Part shown: positions 1 to 8,252 of the stretch, in pieces
How the letters are laid out: every line of letters begins with the position of its first letter
Position numbering within the stretch: position 1 is the stretch's first letter
Origin: Ichthyosporea sp. XGB-2017a
Lineage: Eukaryota > Opisthokonta > Ichthyosporea
Direction of reading: 5' to 3'
Length of the DNA stretch: 21,047 nucleotides
NCBI GenBank assembly: GCA_002811675.1
Contig: PDIM01000013.1
Span: forward strand, 37,670 to 58,716
Notes under the pieces: model-generated
Told to the model about the DNA's origin: nothing
Database searches by the model: none
The model's input: the letters and a program-made list of their open reading frames with translations, nothing else
Position numbers and translations under genes: made by a program

Positions 1-134
1 TTGAAACGTTTTTTTTTTTTGTTTGTTTTGTTTTTTGTTTTTTGTTTTTTGTTTTTGTTTTTGTTTTTGTTTTGTTTTGGTTTTTGATTTGCGTTGTTTT
101 CTTTTCTTTTCATTTCTTTATTTTTTTTTGTTAG
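1..134 (+). other. T-rich tract, probable 3' end of a 5'UTR intron
   Basis: The tract is almost pure T with spaced G (GTTTTT and GTTTTTT units) and ends ttgttag just before AGATGG, the start of the myotubularin gene. Its composition matches the other introns here (653-824 and 2667-2784), so it reads as a polypyrimidine tract plus acceptor. The donor would lie left of the window. It could instead be a simple T-rich leader. Confidence 0.45.
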
Positions 135-136
135 AG

Positions 137-2916
137 ATGGACTCTGCTAGTTTTATTCGAACTTCGAAACTCGAAGATGTGCTTCTGGACAGGTCACATC
201 TGATAGCGAGCGACGACTCGACCAGCCAGCGGGGCATCTCGGGGGGAAGTGGGGCGGGCAGTAGCGGGTATGGAGACGGAACGGGAGGAGGCGGGGGGCG
301 AAAAAGGGATTTCAGGGACGGGCAAATGAGCAGGGCGAGTTACTTTACCAGTTATCTTAAAGCAGCAGCGAAGGGATCTCTGTCTACCTTTGATGGAGGA
401 GGGGATTCTTCTTCAGGGGGTGGGGGTGTGGGGAAATCAGGGTCATGGGGGTCATTGAGAGGTGCGGGGAGAAGCGAAGAAGGACTGGGTGATGGAGAAT
501 CATCCCCGAGCAGTGTGCGGAAAGGATTTTCGATTAAATATAATAATAATGATTGTTTTGTGAAGGGATCTTTGCATTTGACTGCCCATCATATATTGTT
601 TTCTCCAAAGGAACGGGAACAGTTTGTCAATGAGTATTGGGTGCTGTACATGGTAAGGAGAAAAAGAAAGAAACAGTGCAAAACGTGTGTCCAAAGAGAA
701 TCCCACAACTGTGTGAGGGAGAAAATAAGGAAAAAGGAGTTATTAACGCTTTTGATTTGGTTTTTTTGTTCTTGTTTTTTGTTTTTGATTTGTTTCTTAT
801 TTATTTTGAATTTAATCAATGAAGAATATTTATTCGGTGGAGAAGAAGGCATTGACTTCGAAGGGGACCCCCATTGTGCTGAAAACTAAAGATTATTTAG
901 TTGTTACGTTTATTATTCCCCGCGAGAGAGACGCCATGGATCTCTTTGAAACAATGAGTCATTTAGCTTATCCAGACAGTCTGGAGAAGCTCTACGCATT
1001 CCATTTCAAGCCAGATTATGATTCTGTTAAAGTGGATGGGTGGAAGCTGTATAACGTGCACGAGGAATACCTTCGGATGCTCAGCGATGTTCCCAATGAT
1101 GTGTGGGTTCTTTCCGATATCAATAAGGACTTTGAAGTTTGTCCAACGTATCCGCAATGGCTGTGGGTTCCTGCAATTGTGAATGAATTCACTCTGAAGG
1201 GATCAGCAAAGTTCCGCTCAAAAGGCCGTTTGCCGGTATTATCATATTTGTATCCGACCAATCTGTCTGCAATTGTGCGGTGCTCGCAGCCGCTGGGCGG
1301 AATGAAACAGAAGCGTGCACCAGAGGACGAGAAGTTGATTCAGAGTGTGTGGCGTGTTAATCCAAATCGAACATCCAACTTTATTCTGGACGCGCGACCA
1401 AAAGTAAATGCAATGGCAAACAGGGCTGGGGGCGCCGGGTACGAGAACACGGACTATTATGTGGGGTGTGGGTATCACTTTTTGGGAATAGATAATATCC
1501 ATGTGATGAGGGAATCCTTGATGAAAATGGTAAGCAACTGTCAAAGTCCGCATCTAAGCGCGGGGGATTTTCAAGCAAATATCGATTCTTCGGGATGGTT
1601 GAAGCACATCAAGGGGGTAATGGATTCGGCGATTTTGATAACCGAGTATTTGCACAGTGGGTCTTCTTGTGTTGTGCATTGCTCTGATGGTTGGGATAGA
1701 ACTTCACAACTAACTTCACTCCCCCAACTATTGCTGGATCCGTTCTATAGGACCATTAAAGGATTTATTGTTCTGATTGAAAAGGAGTGGTTGAGTTTCG
1801 GACATAAATTCAGCGAGCGATGTGGCCACTTTGGAGGCTTGAAGAGCTCACGAAGCTCAAAATTGAAATATGACAATAGTAATGAATTTTCCCCAGTTTT
1901 CACTCAGTTTTTGGAATGTGCATACCACTTTATGACTCAAAACCCAACCGCTTTCGAGTTTAATGAGCAAATGTTGATTACTATTAACGAAAGCATCTTT
2001 AGCTGTAAATACGGAACGTTTTTGGGGAATTGCGTGAGGGAAAGAAAAGAGTGGGATATTGCTTCGAAGACATCTTCCCTATGGGATTATATCTTTGAGT
2101 TTAAGTCTATGTTTACCAATAGTCTGTATAACCCTAACGAAGCTGTGTTTCGAGATTATTCCAATATCAATGATGGAAAAGGTCCGGAATTATATTTTAA
2201 GCATTTAGAGCCACTCGCTGTGGACTCTCATCCTCAATATTTAAAGTTTTGGAAAAGGCTATATTGTCATTGGGTGTATCGGGAACTTGCGCCACATGTA
2301 CATATACAGTCCCCTGATGCTAAAGAAAACCACGAAATTGAGGGATCGTGGGAATGCGAAACGATATCAGAGCTTGTAGATAAAAAGCTAAACCACAGAG
2401 AAGAGTACCTGAATGCATGTTTGCGTTTCTACCAGTTTGCAAAGTGGACCGAGAGTATGAACAGTGAAGAGGATGGGATCTGTGACTGGGAAGATGTTGG
2501 GCGTCCATCAACCTCGGACATTCAATTTTTTGAGAGTATTTTTGAAAAGGGGGGTGATTATTTAACTCAGGTCAGGGAACCGGTATTTGTTGATGTTGTG
2601 TCAAGTGAGGTGACGCATTGCCAAGTTTGTTCTTCGCATTTGAGTATGCCTATTAAGATTCAAAAGGTAATGTGTTGTACATGTATAAAAAAGCGTGCGC
2701 CATACTTTGTGAAAACGCGATAGCGCTTGTTGGAAGTACATGTGCTGATGCTTTTGGTTTTATGTTTTTTTTTTCGTATTTTAGACCTTTTGCAGAAATT
2801 GTTCTGCGATTATATGCTGTACCTGTGCGCGAAAGAGGTCCCTTCCAGTCTGCATGTATACTGAAGAAGTCGATGTATGTGTTGGTTGTTTCAAAGCTTT
2901 ACTGGCAAATAAATAG
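137..2916 (+). CDS. Myotubularin-related phosphoinositide 3-phosphatase with C-terminal FYVE-like finger (MTMR6/7/8 type)
   Basis: Exons 137-652, 825-2666 and 2785-2916 join in phase 0 to give 829 aa. Residues 1-20 (IRTSKLEDVLLDR) and 143-185 form the PH-GRAM domain, which is split by a Gly/Ser-rich insertion at about 25-135. The join WVLYM/NIYSVEK matches the MTMR6 register with no gap, which supports the first intron. The phosphatase domain follows, with the CX5R loop HCSDGWDR (Cys458, Arg464) intact, so the enzyme should be active. The family dephosphorylates PI3P and PI(3,5)P2 on endosomes. The last exon completes eight zinc-binding cysteines (CQVC, CRNC, CCTC, CVGC). The FYVE basic motif is degenerate (KTFCR instead of RHHCR) and the WxxD motif is missing, so PI3P binding is uncertain. 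The start at 137 matches the family N-terminus; the T-rich open frame upstream is spurious. A tract ending TTAG at 134 suggests a 5'UTR intron. AATAAA lies within the last two sense codons. Confidence 0.93.
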
Positions 2917-3337
2917 AGCGGCTTTACTTTCTTTTCTAGCCAATGCGTTGCTAATATAGATATATGTACGTACTACGTATGGGAACCTTCATTCCATTTT
3001 TGCAGCGCATATGAATTCGCGAGGAAAAATCTCAATCGGAAAATGAAACACCACCGACGTCGTCGGTCGTCGAGAAACATCGACAAGAAACCAAATATTT
3101 CAATATTTCAGTGGCCTTCCATAGAAGAGTAGAGAGCTCAGAGGAACAAGGGACACTAGATAGTTCTAGTGTCCCTTGCAGAGGAACTCAGACCACGTGC
3201 ACGAAGAGCGGCAAACCGCATACATTACTGCCATAGATAAAATTATGTTGCGGCCAGCTGTGCTGTCCGTCACATTTGTGACGTTTTTTTTTTTTGATTT
3301 GTTTTAGTGTTGTGTTGTTTGTGTTGTTAATAGTAAG
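2917..3337. other. Intergenic region with hairpin element; no gene seen
   Basis: I see no supported coding frame here. The region contains a GTACGTAC-like palindromic stretch near 2966-2980, a small stem (ACCGAC/GTCGGT) around 3053-3067, the strong hairpin at 3147-3178, and a T-rich run ending GTTTTAG near 3306. That last stretch could be the end of an intron belonging to the disrupted ORF cluster that follows. Confidence 0.6.
3139..3187. repeat. Perfect hairpin flanked by 9-bp direct repeats
   Basis: Arms at 3147-3160 and 3165-3178 are exact reverse complements (14 bp) around a TAGT loop. The 9-mer CAGAGGAAC occurs directly on both sides, at 3139-3147 and 3179-3187. This is the layout expected of a very small palindromic insertion with a target-site duplication. 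It could also be a structured RNA element in a leader or trailer. No transposase is nearby. Confidence 0.7.
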
Positions 3338-3495
3338 ATGGGGGAGGCTGAAGATGAACATGATGTAAGGGATAACGACGGTAGTGTTCCGAATTATGGA
3401 GGATCCACGAGAGATTATGTAAAGAGTGTAAGGCCGGTGTAAGGTCTGAAGCACCAGAAGCTTCATATTTCTCTTCCGGCCAAATATCTCCCGCG

Positions 3496-3738
3496 ATGGC
3501 AGCATTGCCCATTATAGAAGAACAACGGGACATGGGGGGTGCTTGTGTAAGGCAAGTTCTTAATTTTCAGAATGAGCCGGTGGAAAATACTGGTGATCGA
3601 GAAAGAATTGAATCTGAATGTCTTTCTAACGAACGGCGCATAACACCCCTGGTAATAGAAGCTTTTCCTGCTGCAGCTGGAGATGAATGTGACCCCCGAC
3701 AACAACAATATGACCCCCGGCAACAACAGTTCGTCTGA
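3496..3738 (+). CDS. Hypothetical ORF, upstream part of a frame-disrupted gene
   Basis: This frame is open from 3385 to a TGA at 3736-3738, with the first ATG at 3496 (80 aa). The composition is protein-like, polar and acidic, and ends in a duplicated heptad CDPRQQQ/YDPRQQQ. I do not recognise it. A separate short ORF starts at ATG 3338 in another frame and meets a good donor (GTAAGG at 3365). Pyrimidine-rich acceptors at 3570 (ttttcag) and 3676 (tgctgcag) would allow phase-0 introns of about 206 or 312 nt from that donor, so the exon structure is ambiguous. If 3365-3676 is an intron, this ORF is mostly intronic. Confidence 0.3.
   Translation: MAALPIIEEQRDMGGACVRQVLNFQNEPVENTGDRERIESECLSNERRITPLVIEAFPAAAGDECDPRQQQYDPRQQQFV
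3670..3732 (+). repeat. Two-copy 21-bp tandem repeat
   Basis: Within about 3688-3729 a 21-bp unit (tRtgacccccgRcaacaacaR) is repeated twice with three differences. Read in the frame of the 3496 ORF, two of the three differences are silent (cga/cgg, caa/cag) and one changes Cys to Tyr. Read in the overlapping frame from ATG 3683, all three change the amino acid. This slightly favours the first frame as the coding one when the repeat arose. Confidence 0.55.
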
Positions 3739-3831
3739 TTGGATCTCAACTCCCACATCGGAAGAGGAACCGCTACTCAAAAAGCGCGCAAGAAACGGAA
3801 GCCGAATGAACCACAGGGCAGCTTAGAAGAT

Positions 3832-4386
3832 ATGAACAAGACCATGGGTATGTACTTTCTTAAGAAAATTGAATTGCAAGAACTTGCTTTTAAAGAACGA
3901 GGAGTGCGCAACAAAGACATTGAAAATGAAAATGTTGTTGCACAACGCATTCGAGTCTTTCGGGGCGCATTGAGCGACCTTCGAGAGGAGAGAGACGTAT
4001 GCAATTCGGAGGGCTGTGGCGAGTATGACCCGGAGAGAAGCAAAAGTCTCTCGGATCAAATCAGGAGTATTAATGGTAAAATTTCCAAACTAGCGCAGCA
4101 GTCACTATGGTGTTGGGAGCTTACTGGGAAGTTGGATATTTTGCTTCAGTTTGCGCGCGCGAAAACAGTGACATCTGTCTTAAATTCTGTACATTGGAAA
4201 GGCGAAGATAGTGTTCAAAAGCACTTTGATGAGGAGCTAGAAAAGTGGAACGTGGAGATGCTTCAGGGGCGAACGCCTATTCGAAAGTGGGTGGATGTTT
4301 GCCGCCAGGGTAACTTTAACCGCGACTACCTTCGAGCATTCAACTGTGCGGCATCCATGTCAACGATGACAAAATGGCTGAAGTGA
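3832..4386 (+). CDS. Hypothetical alpha-helical protein, middle part of a frame-disrupted gene
   Basis: The frame is open from 3739, directly after the in-frame TGA at 3736-3738; the first ATG is 3832 (184 aa). It is rich in charged helical segments (residues around KKIELQELAFKERG, ALSDLREERD, DEELEKWNVEM) and resembles no family I can name. Just upstream, the overlapping frame from ATG 3683 reads SSSDWISTPTSEEEPLLKK and would run into this frame as a basic, NLS-like stretch (KARKKRKP) after a -1 shift at the A-run 3779-3783. At its 3' end it overlaps the next ORF by 13 nt, again offset by -1, at an A-run (4371-4374). A pseudogene, sequence errors in homopolymers, or programmed frameshifting are all possible. 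Confidence 0.4.
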   Translation: MNKTMGMYFLKKIELQELAFKERGVRNKDIENENVVAQRIRVFRGALSDLREERDVCNSEGCGEYDPERSKSLSDQIRSINGKISKLAQQSLWCWELTGKLDILLQFARAKTVTSVLNSVHWKGEDSVQKHFDEELEKWNVEMLQGRTPIRKWVDVCRQGNFNRDYLRAFNCAASMSTMTKWLK

Positions 4387-4733
4387 TAGTGAAGACAACC
4401 TATGAAGAGTGCACTAAGCAGGTTAGTGCTTGTACAGCGTCAATCGATGCTCTACACGAATTCTCGCGTTTGAACAATACATTGTTCTTATGGGAAGATC
4501 ACCTGAAGAAGGAAAGCACTAAACTTTCACAGATAAAGCCTTTGGTTCCAGAGGAAAGTTTGGAGATGTTGGAAAAACTTAGGAAGTATGTGAAAGTCGG
4601 TACGAGAAATCTGCCCGCCTTAGAAAGCCTCTTGGGATCCCACATATTGACACTTTTATCCGACGAGCAAAGACAGGATGTGTTTCGCGACATATATGAC
4701 GCTGCGTGTACTTTCCATGTTCACAGTGTTTGA
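4374..4733 (+). CDS. Hypothetical ORF, downstream part of a frame-disrupted gene
   Basis: ATG 4374 to stop 4733 gives 119 aa, predicted mostly helical (for example PLVPEESLEMLEKLRKYVKV). The start overlaps the end of the preceding ORF (ATG inside its last codons), so it reads as a continuation in the -1 frame rather than as an independent gene. I see no recognisable family. A GATAAA-like sequence near 4797 is the only candidate poly(A) signal nearby, and it is weak. Confidence 0.4.
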   Translation: MAEVIVKTTYEECTKQVSACTASIDALHEFSRLNNTLFLWEDHLKKESTKLSQIKPLVPEESLEMLEKLRKYVKVGTRNLPALESLLGSHILTLLSDEQRQDVFRDIYDAACTFHVHSV

Positions 4734-5559
4734 AGTACCGTTAGCACCACGGGGGAGATCTCGCGTCAGTGTTGCCAAAGGTGTTGAGATTCAACGATAA
4801 AAAGTACCTTAGAAAAAAAAAGTATCCATTGCTAAGTAAATTAGGGCTAGGGTTCTTTTCCATATATTTTGCCTCGGGCCACTTCTTGCCAGAACTTTGC
4901 AGAAAGAAATTTAAACAGTTTGCTGTTTATTATTTTATTTGCCTCTTCTTGCTTCGCTCATTTGGCGGCTTTTTGTTGGCGGCTCCCAGTTCGCTACATA
5001 AAAACTTTTTCGACTTCTTCCTGTCGAGGCTTCCTGTTTAAAAAATTATTACTTCCACTTTCTGGCTGAACTTAGTTATTCCAACAACAGGAGAGTTCAC
5101 AGGGGGTGGGGGAAGTTTCAAGAGTCCTCAAGCACACCAAAAGCTTGAACGCCAAAATTAACAAATCCACTAGAGATGGCAAATAATTGGCCTGAAAGAC
5201 TATGACAAAGTATAAAAAAGGGAAAACCTTGTTGCAAATAAGGGAACTGTTGCAGGCTAACATAAACCCATTAAACAAATCAAAAGAAAATCTCCTTTTC
5301 CGCTGTTGTATAATTGGCCAAAAAGTATTTTCTAAGGTATTTTCCCTTGAATAAAGTATAACAACCCCCCCACAATGAAGAAATGAACCTTTGCTAGGGT
5401 CCCTTTAAACCACTCGAAGTTTGAGTGTCCAAGTCTTGTTGTGATGACGCATAGTCCAGTCGTGTTCTAATTGGACAATAGCTGGAAGGGCAAAGAAATG
5501 TTAGGCGAATAATTAAAAGGCGGATGGTAATTACTATAAATTAGGATTTTCTCATAGAA
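4734..5559. other. Intergenic region upstream of TRAPPC3
   Basis: No convincing gene. T- and A-rich stretches alternate. TTAGGGCTAGGGTT at 4841-4854 is telomere/telo-box-like, and GCTAGGGT recurs at 5393-5400. TATAAA-like strings occur at about 5211 (TATAAAAAAG) and 5535-5540. The latter lies only 20 nt before the proposed TRAPPC3 ATG, too close to serve as its TATA box. Confidence 0.5.
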
Positions 5560-5637
5560 ATGACCGCAAAGGTATATATATACAGCTGGCTTTCGGAGAT
5601 TTTGATTTGTAAGATTTGTTAAATTATTGTTGGGGAG

Positions 5638-5668
<31 letters not shown>

Positions 5669-6268
5669 CCTGAATTGTGCTTTTGTTTCAAATTTTTTGT
5701 CTTTTTTCGTTGTGGGGGGAGGATGAATTCTTAACCAGGCAGTCATTGATGTATTTTGTGTGTGTAGAATGCAGAACTTTTTACTCTGACGTATGGATCG
5801 TTGGTTGCTCAGCTGATTAAAGACTTTGAAGATGACAATGCTGTGAATACACAACTGGAGAAGATGGGCTACAATATTGGAATCCGCTTAGTTGAAGACT
5901 TTCTCGCGCGTTCTGGGGTGGGCAGGTGTCACGATTTTAAGGAAACGGCTGATGTTATTGCAAAATTTGGTTTTAAAATGTTTATGGGGGTAACTCCAGT
6001 GGTTACAAATTGGAGCAGTGATGGGAAGGAGTGCTCAATCATTCTCGACGATAATCCCCTAGCAGAATTTGTCGATCTTCCAGATAATCACCGGGGACTG
6101 TTCTACTCAAATATCATTGCGGGGGTACTACGAGGGGGGTTAGAAATGGTGCAAATGAAAGTTCGGGTGAACTTCATAAAGGATGCATTGAGGGGAGATG
6201 ACACAACGGAGCTTAGGCTGTGTTTAGTGCAGCTACTGACAGACGAGGTCCCTCCGAGCGATGATTAA
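5560..6268 (+). CDS. TRAPPC3: TRAPP complex subunit TRAPPC3 (Bet3)
   Basis: Exon 2 (5768-6268) encodes NAELFTLTYGSLVAQL followed by GYNIGIRLVEDFLAR, GRCHDFKETADVIAKFGFKMF, NWS, LADFVELPDN-like and the GVLRGGLEMVQM segment, all hallmarks of Bet3. Bet3 is the core subunit of the TRAPP tethering complexes, GEFs for Rab1/Ypt1 in ER-Golgi traffic. The family's acylated cysteine is present in GVGRC. Exon 1 is inferred as 5560-5571 (MTAK), ending AAG at a GTATAT donor; with the TGTGTAG acceptor at 5767 this gives a 196-nt phase-0 intron and a 170-aa product (human about 180). The intron holds a run of 28 T (5641-5668). The tiny first exon is the least certain part. The poly(A) signal AATAAA is at 6419-6424, and the gene converges on the ligase gene. 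Confidence 0.9.
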
Positions 6269-6418
6269 GAGTGCACGGAGGTTGTTCTGACTTTGAATCT
6301 ATTTCTCTCCCTTCATCATTATACGCTTGCATTTCTCTTTCTTCACTGCCTTTTTAATTCTTATTCTCCGATCGCTTATTTTTAATCTTTATTTACCGTT
6401 TGTGAGTTTTTGATGCTC

Positions 6419-6424
6419 AATAAA
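6419..6424 (+). terminator. Poly(A) signal of TRAPPC3
   Basis: AATAAA lies about 150 nt after the TRAPPC3 stop codon. The convergent ligase gene has its own AATAAA on the other strand at 6494-6499, so the two predicted cleavage sites fall close together but need not overlap. Confidence 0.6.
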
Positions 6425-6517
6425 TAAGTGAAAAAGAAAATCCTTTTAAAACCTTTTCCTGTTGAATCGCGTAAGAGAAAAAACTTCGTTTCTTTTATTG
6501 CTAATTCCGACATTGAT

Positions 6518-7933
6518 TTAAATGAACTCTGTTGCAGACGATCTTCTTCTGCGTCTGATTTCGCCCACTTCCAATTGTTTTTGGTGCAACTCTTTTGGCA
6601 TGATGGGATACTCAACCTGCGAGACAAGCTCTTCAACCAAGTTGATGGAGTCTTCCACAGAGTCACCATTCACACGGAATTCAGCAACCCAATCGGGGAG
6701 TCCTTTGTCGAGGCCTTTTACTTCTTTACCGGCCTCAGCAATGTAATGCACCCATGCAACCTTTTCATTCTTCTTCATAAAGTCACAGAATTGGTTGTTT
6801 GTCAACACACCACTAACAGGGGCATTCAGGGAGTAGTGAGAAGTGTACACAAGTGGCTTTTCTGATCTGGGGGGGTTGATAGGAATTCCCAATGCAGAAA
6901 GAACAAAGTTCTCAAATAGATTAACCCCCCAGACACTAGTCTGGAATTCGTTTACGGGACCTCCACCCATACGAGGGTTAACCTCAATAAGCTGAGGACC
7001 ATCACTTCCGTATTTGCACTCAACGTGGAAGGCGCCTTGCTTGAAGCCCAAAGCTTTCACGACGCTAACCACATAGTCGATTATTTCTTTCTGGACTTCC
7101 TCTCCGTACTTTGTGGGGCAGCTGCTACCAGTTTCTAAAAAGTATGGCTCGAAAGTTGGCCAGTTGTCAGTGACAGTAGTATATACAGGTTCACCTTCCC
7201 AAAAGAGACAATCCACATCAAACTCATCTCCCAACAAGTACTGCTCAAGTACCATAAAGGTTTCGCCTTGACCGGGATTCCAGTTCAAGCTCTCACAAAC
7301 TTGCATATCATTCAAGATTCTATCATAGCATCCATAGAGCTCGTTGATGTCGTCAACTCTTATGACACCTTCAGATCCTGCACCAGAAGATGGCTTGACC
7401 ACGGAAGGAAACTTAACATGTTCTGCTGCTTTGGCAATGTCATCGCGGCTGTTGATAGAAGCAAACCTGGGAGAGTTCAAGTTGTTTTCGCGGCAAATTT
7501 CTCTGGCGCGATGCTTGTTTCGTGCATTGGCAGCTGCAAGTGCGCTGTTTCCTGGCATATTAAGGGCATCGGTGATTCCACACACAAGCGGAATAGCAAT
7601 TTCGTGCATTGAGAACACACCATCAAACTCAACTCCGTAGTTTTTGATGGCCTCCACACACTTTTCAATGGCATCGCTGCAGCCGGTATCCGCTTCAATG
7701 TGGGCAACGCACACTCCATCTTTGACCAACTTCGTGGAAAACTCATCTCCAGCAGGAGCCATTATGTACAGATCAACTCCAAGGACATCACGGGCGTATG
7801 TGTGCATTACGGGACTGGCAGCATAAGGGCAACTGACAAACACCATTTTCTTTCCCTTGGACATTTCTCTTCGGAGAACCTGAGCCTCCTCAGTAGCGGG
7901 ATTAGATTCCAACACAATATTACTGTTCACCAT
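6518..7933 (-). CDS. ATP-grasp amino-acid/dipeptide ligase, carnosine-synthase-like
   Basis: The product is 471 aa and intronless. ATG at 7933 is chosen over an upstream non-ATG extension; it lies about 130 nt below a TATA box at 8063-8070. Residues 29-45 (KMVFVSCPYAASPVMHT) begin a pre-ATP-grasp Rossmann fold. The ATP-grasp core shows VVKPSSGAGSEGV (nucleotide-binding Lys and Gly loop), VLEQYLLGDEFDVD, and the metal-binding FHVEC and LIEVNPRMGGGP. Such enzymes join a carboxylate to an amine through an acyl phosphate. Family resemblance is to the ATP-grasp_4 group that includes carnosine synthase (beta-Ala plus His) and bacterial L-amino-acid ligases. The substrate cannot be read from the sequence. 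The basic tail (RRRRRSS) is unusual. Poly(A) signal AATAAA (minus strand) is at 6494-6499, 19 nt beyond the stop. Confidence 0.85.
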   Translation of the reverse strand: MVNSNIVLESNPATEEAQVLRREMSKGKKMVFVSCPYAASPVMHTYARDVLGVDLYIMAPAGDEFSTKLVKDGVCVAHIEADTGCSDAIEKCVEAIKNYGVEFDGVFSMHEIAIPLVCGITDALNMPGNSALAAANARNKHRAREICRENNLNSPRFASINSRDDIAKAAEHVKFPSVVKPSSGAGSEGVIRVDDINELYGCYDRILNDMQVCESLNWNPGQGETFMVLEQYLLGDEFDVDCLFWEGEPVYTTVTDNWPTFEPYFLETGSSCPTKYGEEVQKEIIDYVVSVVKALGFKQGAFHVECKYGSDGPQLIEVNPRMGGGPVNEFQTSVWGVNLFENFVLSALGIPINPPRSEKPLVYTSHYSLNAPVSGVLTNNQFCDFMKKNEKVAWVHYIAEAGKEVKGLDKGLPDWVAEFRVNGDSVEDSINLVEELVSQVEYPIMPKELHQKQLEVGEIRRRRRSSATEFI

Positions 7934-8060
7934 TGTAAAAAGATTCTTCAAATTAAAATAAGATTTGCTTAAAAAAAACGTGATTAACTCAAACAAACAC
8001 GTATTACACACAAAACCTGGCACTACCAAACAACAATTAATTAGTTCACAGCACAGAAGA

Positions 8061-8074
8061 GGCTTTTATAGTTT
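8061..8074 (-). promoter_or_regulatory. TATA core promoter of the ATP-grasp ligase
   Basis: On the minus strand this reads AAACTATAAAAGCC, with TATAAAAG at 8070-8063. It lies about 130 nt upstream of the ligase ATG, placing a start site near 8035 and leaving a 5'UTR of about 100 nt. The identical 14-mer forms the TATA region of the POT transporter at 12893-12906. Confidence 0.65.
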
Positions 8075-8102
8075 TGATACTCTAATCAAAATAAGCTGTG
8101 GT

Positions 8103-8152
8103 CCTTTGTACTGGCAACAATAACAAGGGAACCAATCAACAGCCAGAGAAAT
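8103..8152 (+). promoter_or_regulatory. CCAAT-containing upstream module, copy A
   Basis: This stretch contains ACTGGCAA (8110-8117), CCAATCA (8132-8138) and AGAGAAAT (8145-8152). The same three words occur in the same order and nearly the same spacing at 12050-12099. It sits between the divergent TATA boxes at 8063-8070 (-) and 8253-8259 (+), consistent with an NF-Y-type upstream element serving either direction. Confidence 0.45.
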
Positions 8153-8252
8153 GTAGCCATATACCTTATATAGATATAAAAGTGATTTTTAAAGCATGTA
8201 ATGTCACACGCAACTGGTTACTTACTTTGCGAGGGTGAGTGGGTGTAGCGAC

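Noticed and set aside
23-136. N-terminal extension of the myotubularin ORF (Phe/Cys-rich)
   Set aside because: It is translated from an almost pure T tract; the family N-terminus fits the ATG at 137.
4769-5041. 90-codon plus-strand ORF between the disrupted gene and TRAPPC3
   Set aside because: It has no ATG start, is Phe-rich because of T-rich DNA, and resembles no family.
5072-5278. Minus-strand hydrophobic ORF
   Set aside because: The first ATG leaves about 63 codons, with no promoter, poly(A) signal or similarity; likely chance.
7934-8029. N-terminal extension of the ATP-grasp ORF
   Set aside because: It begins at a non-ATG codon and overlaps the predicted 5'UTR below the TATA box; the ATG at 7933 fits better.
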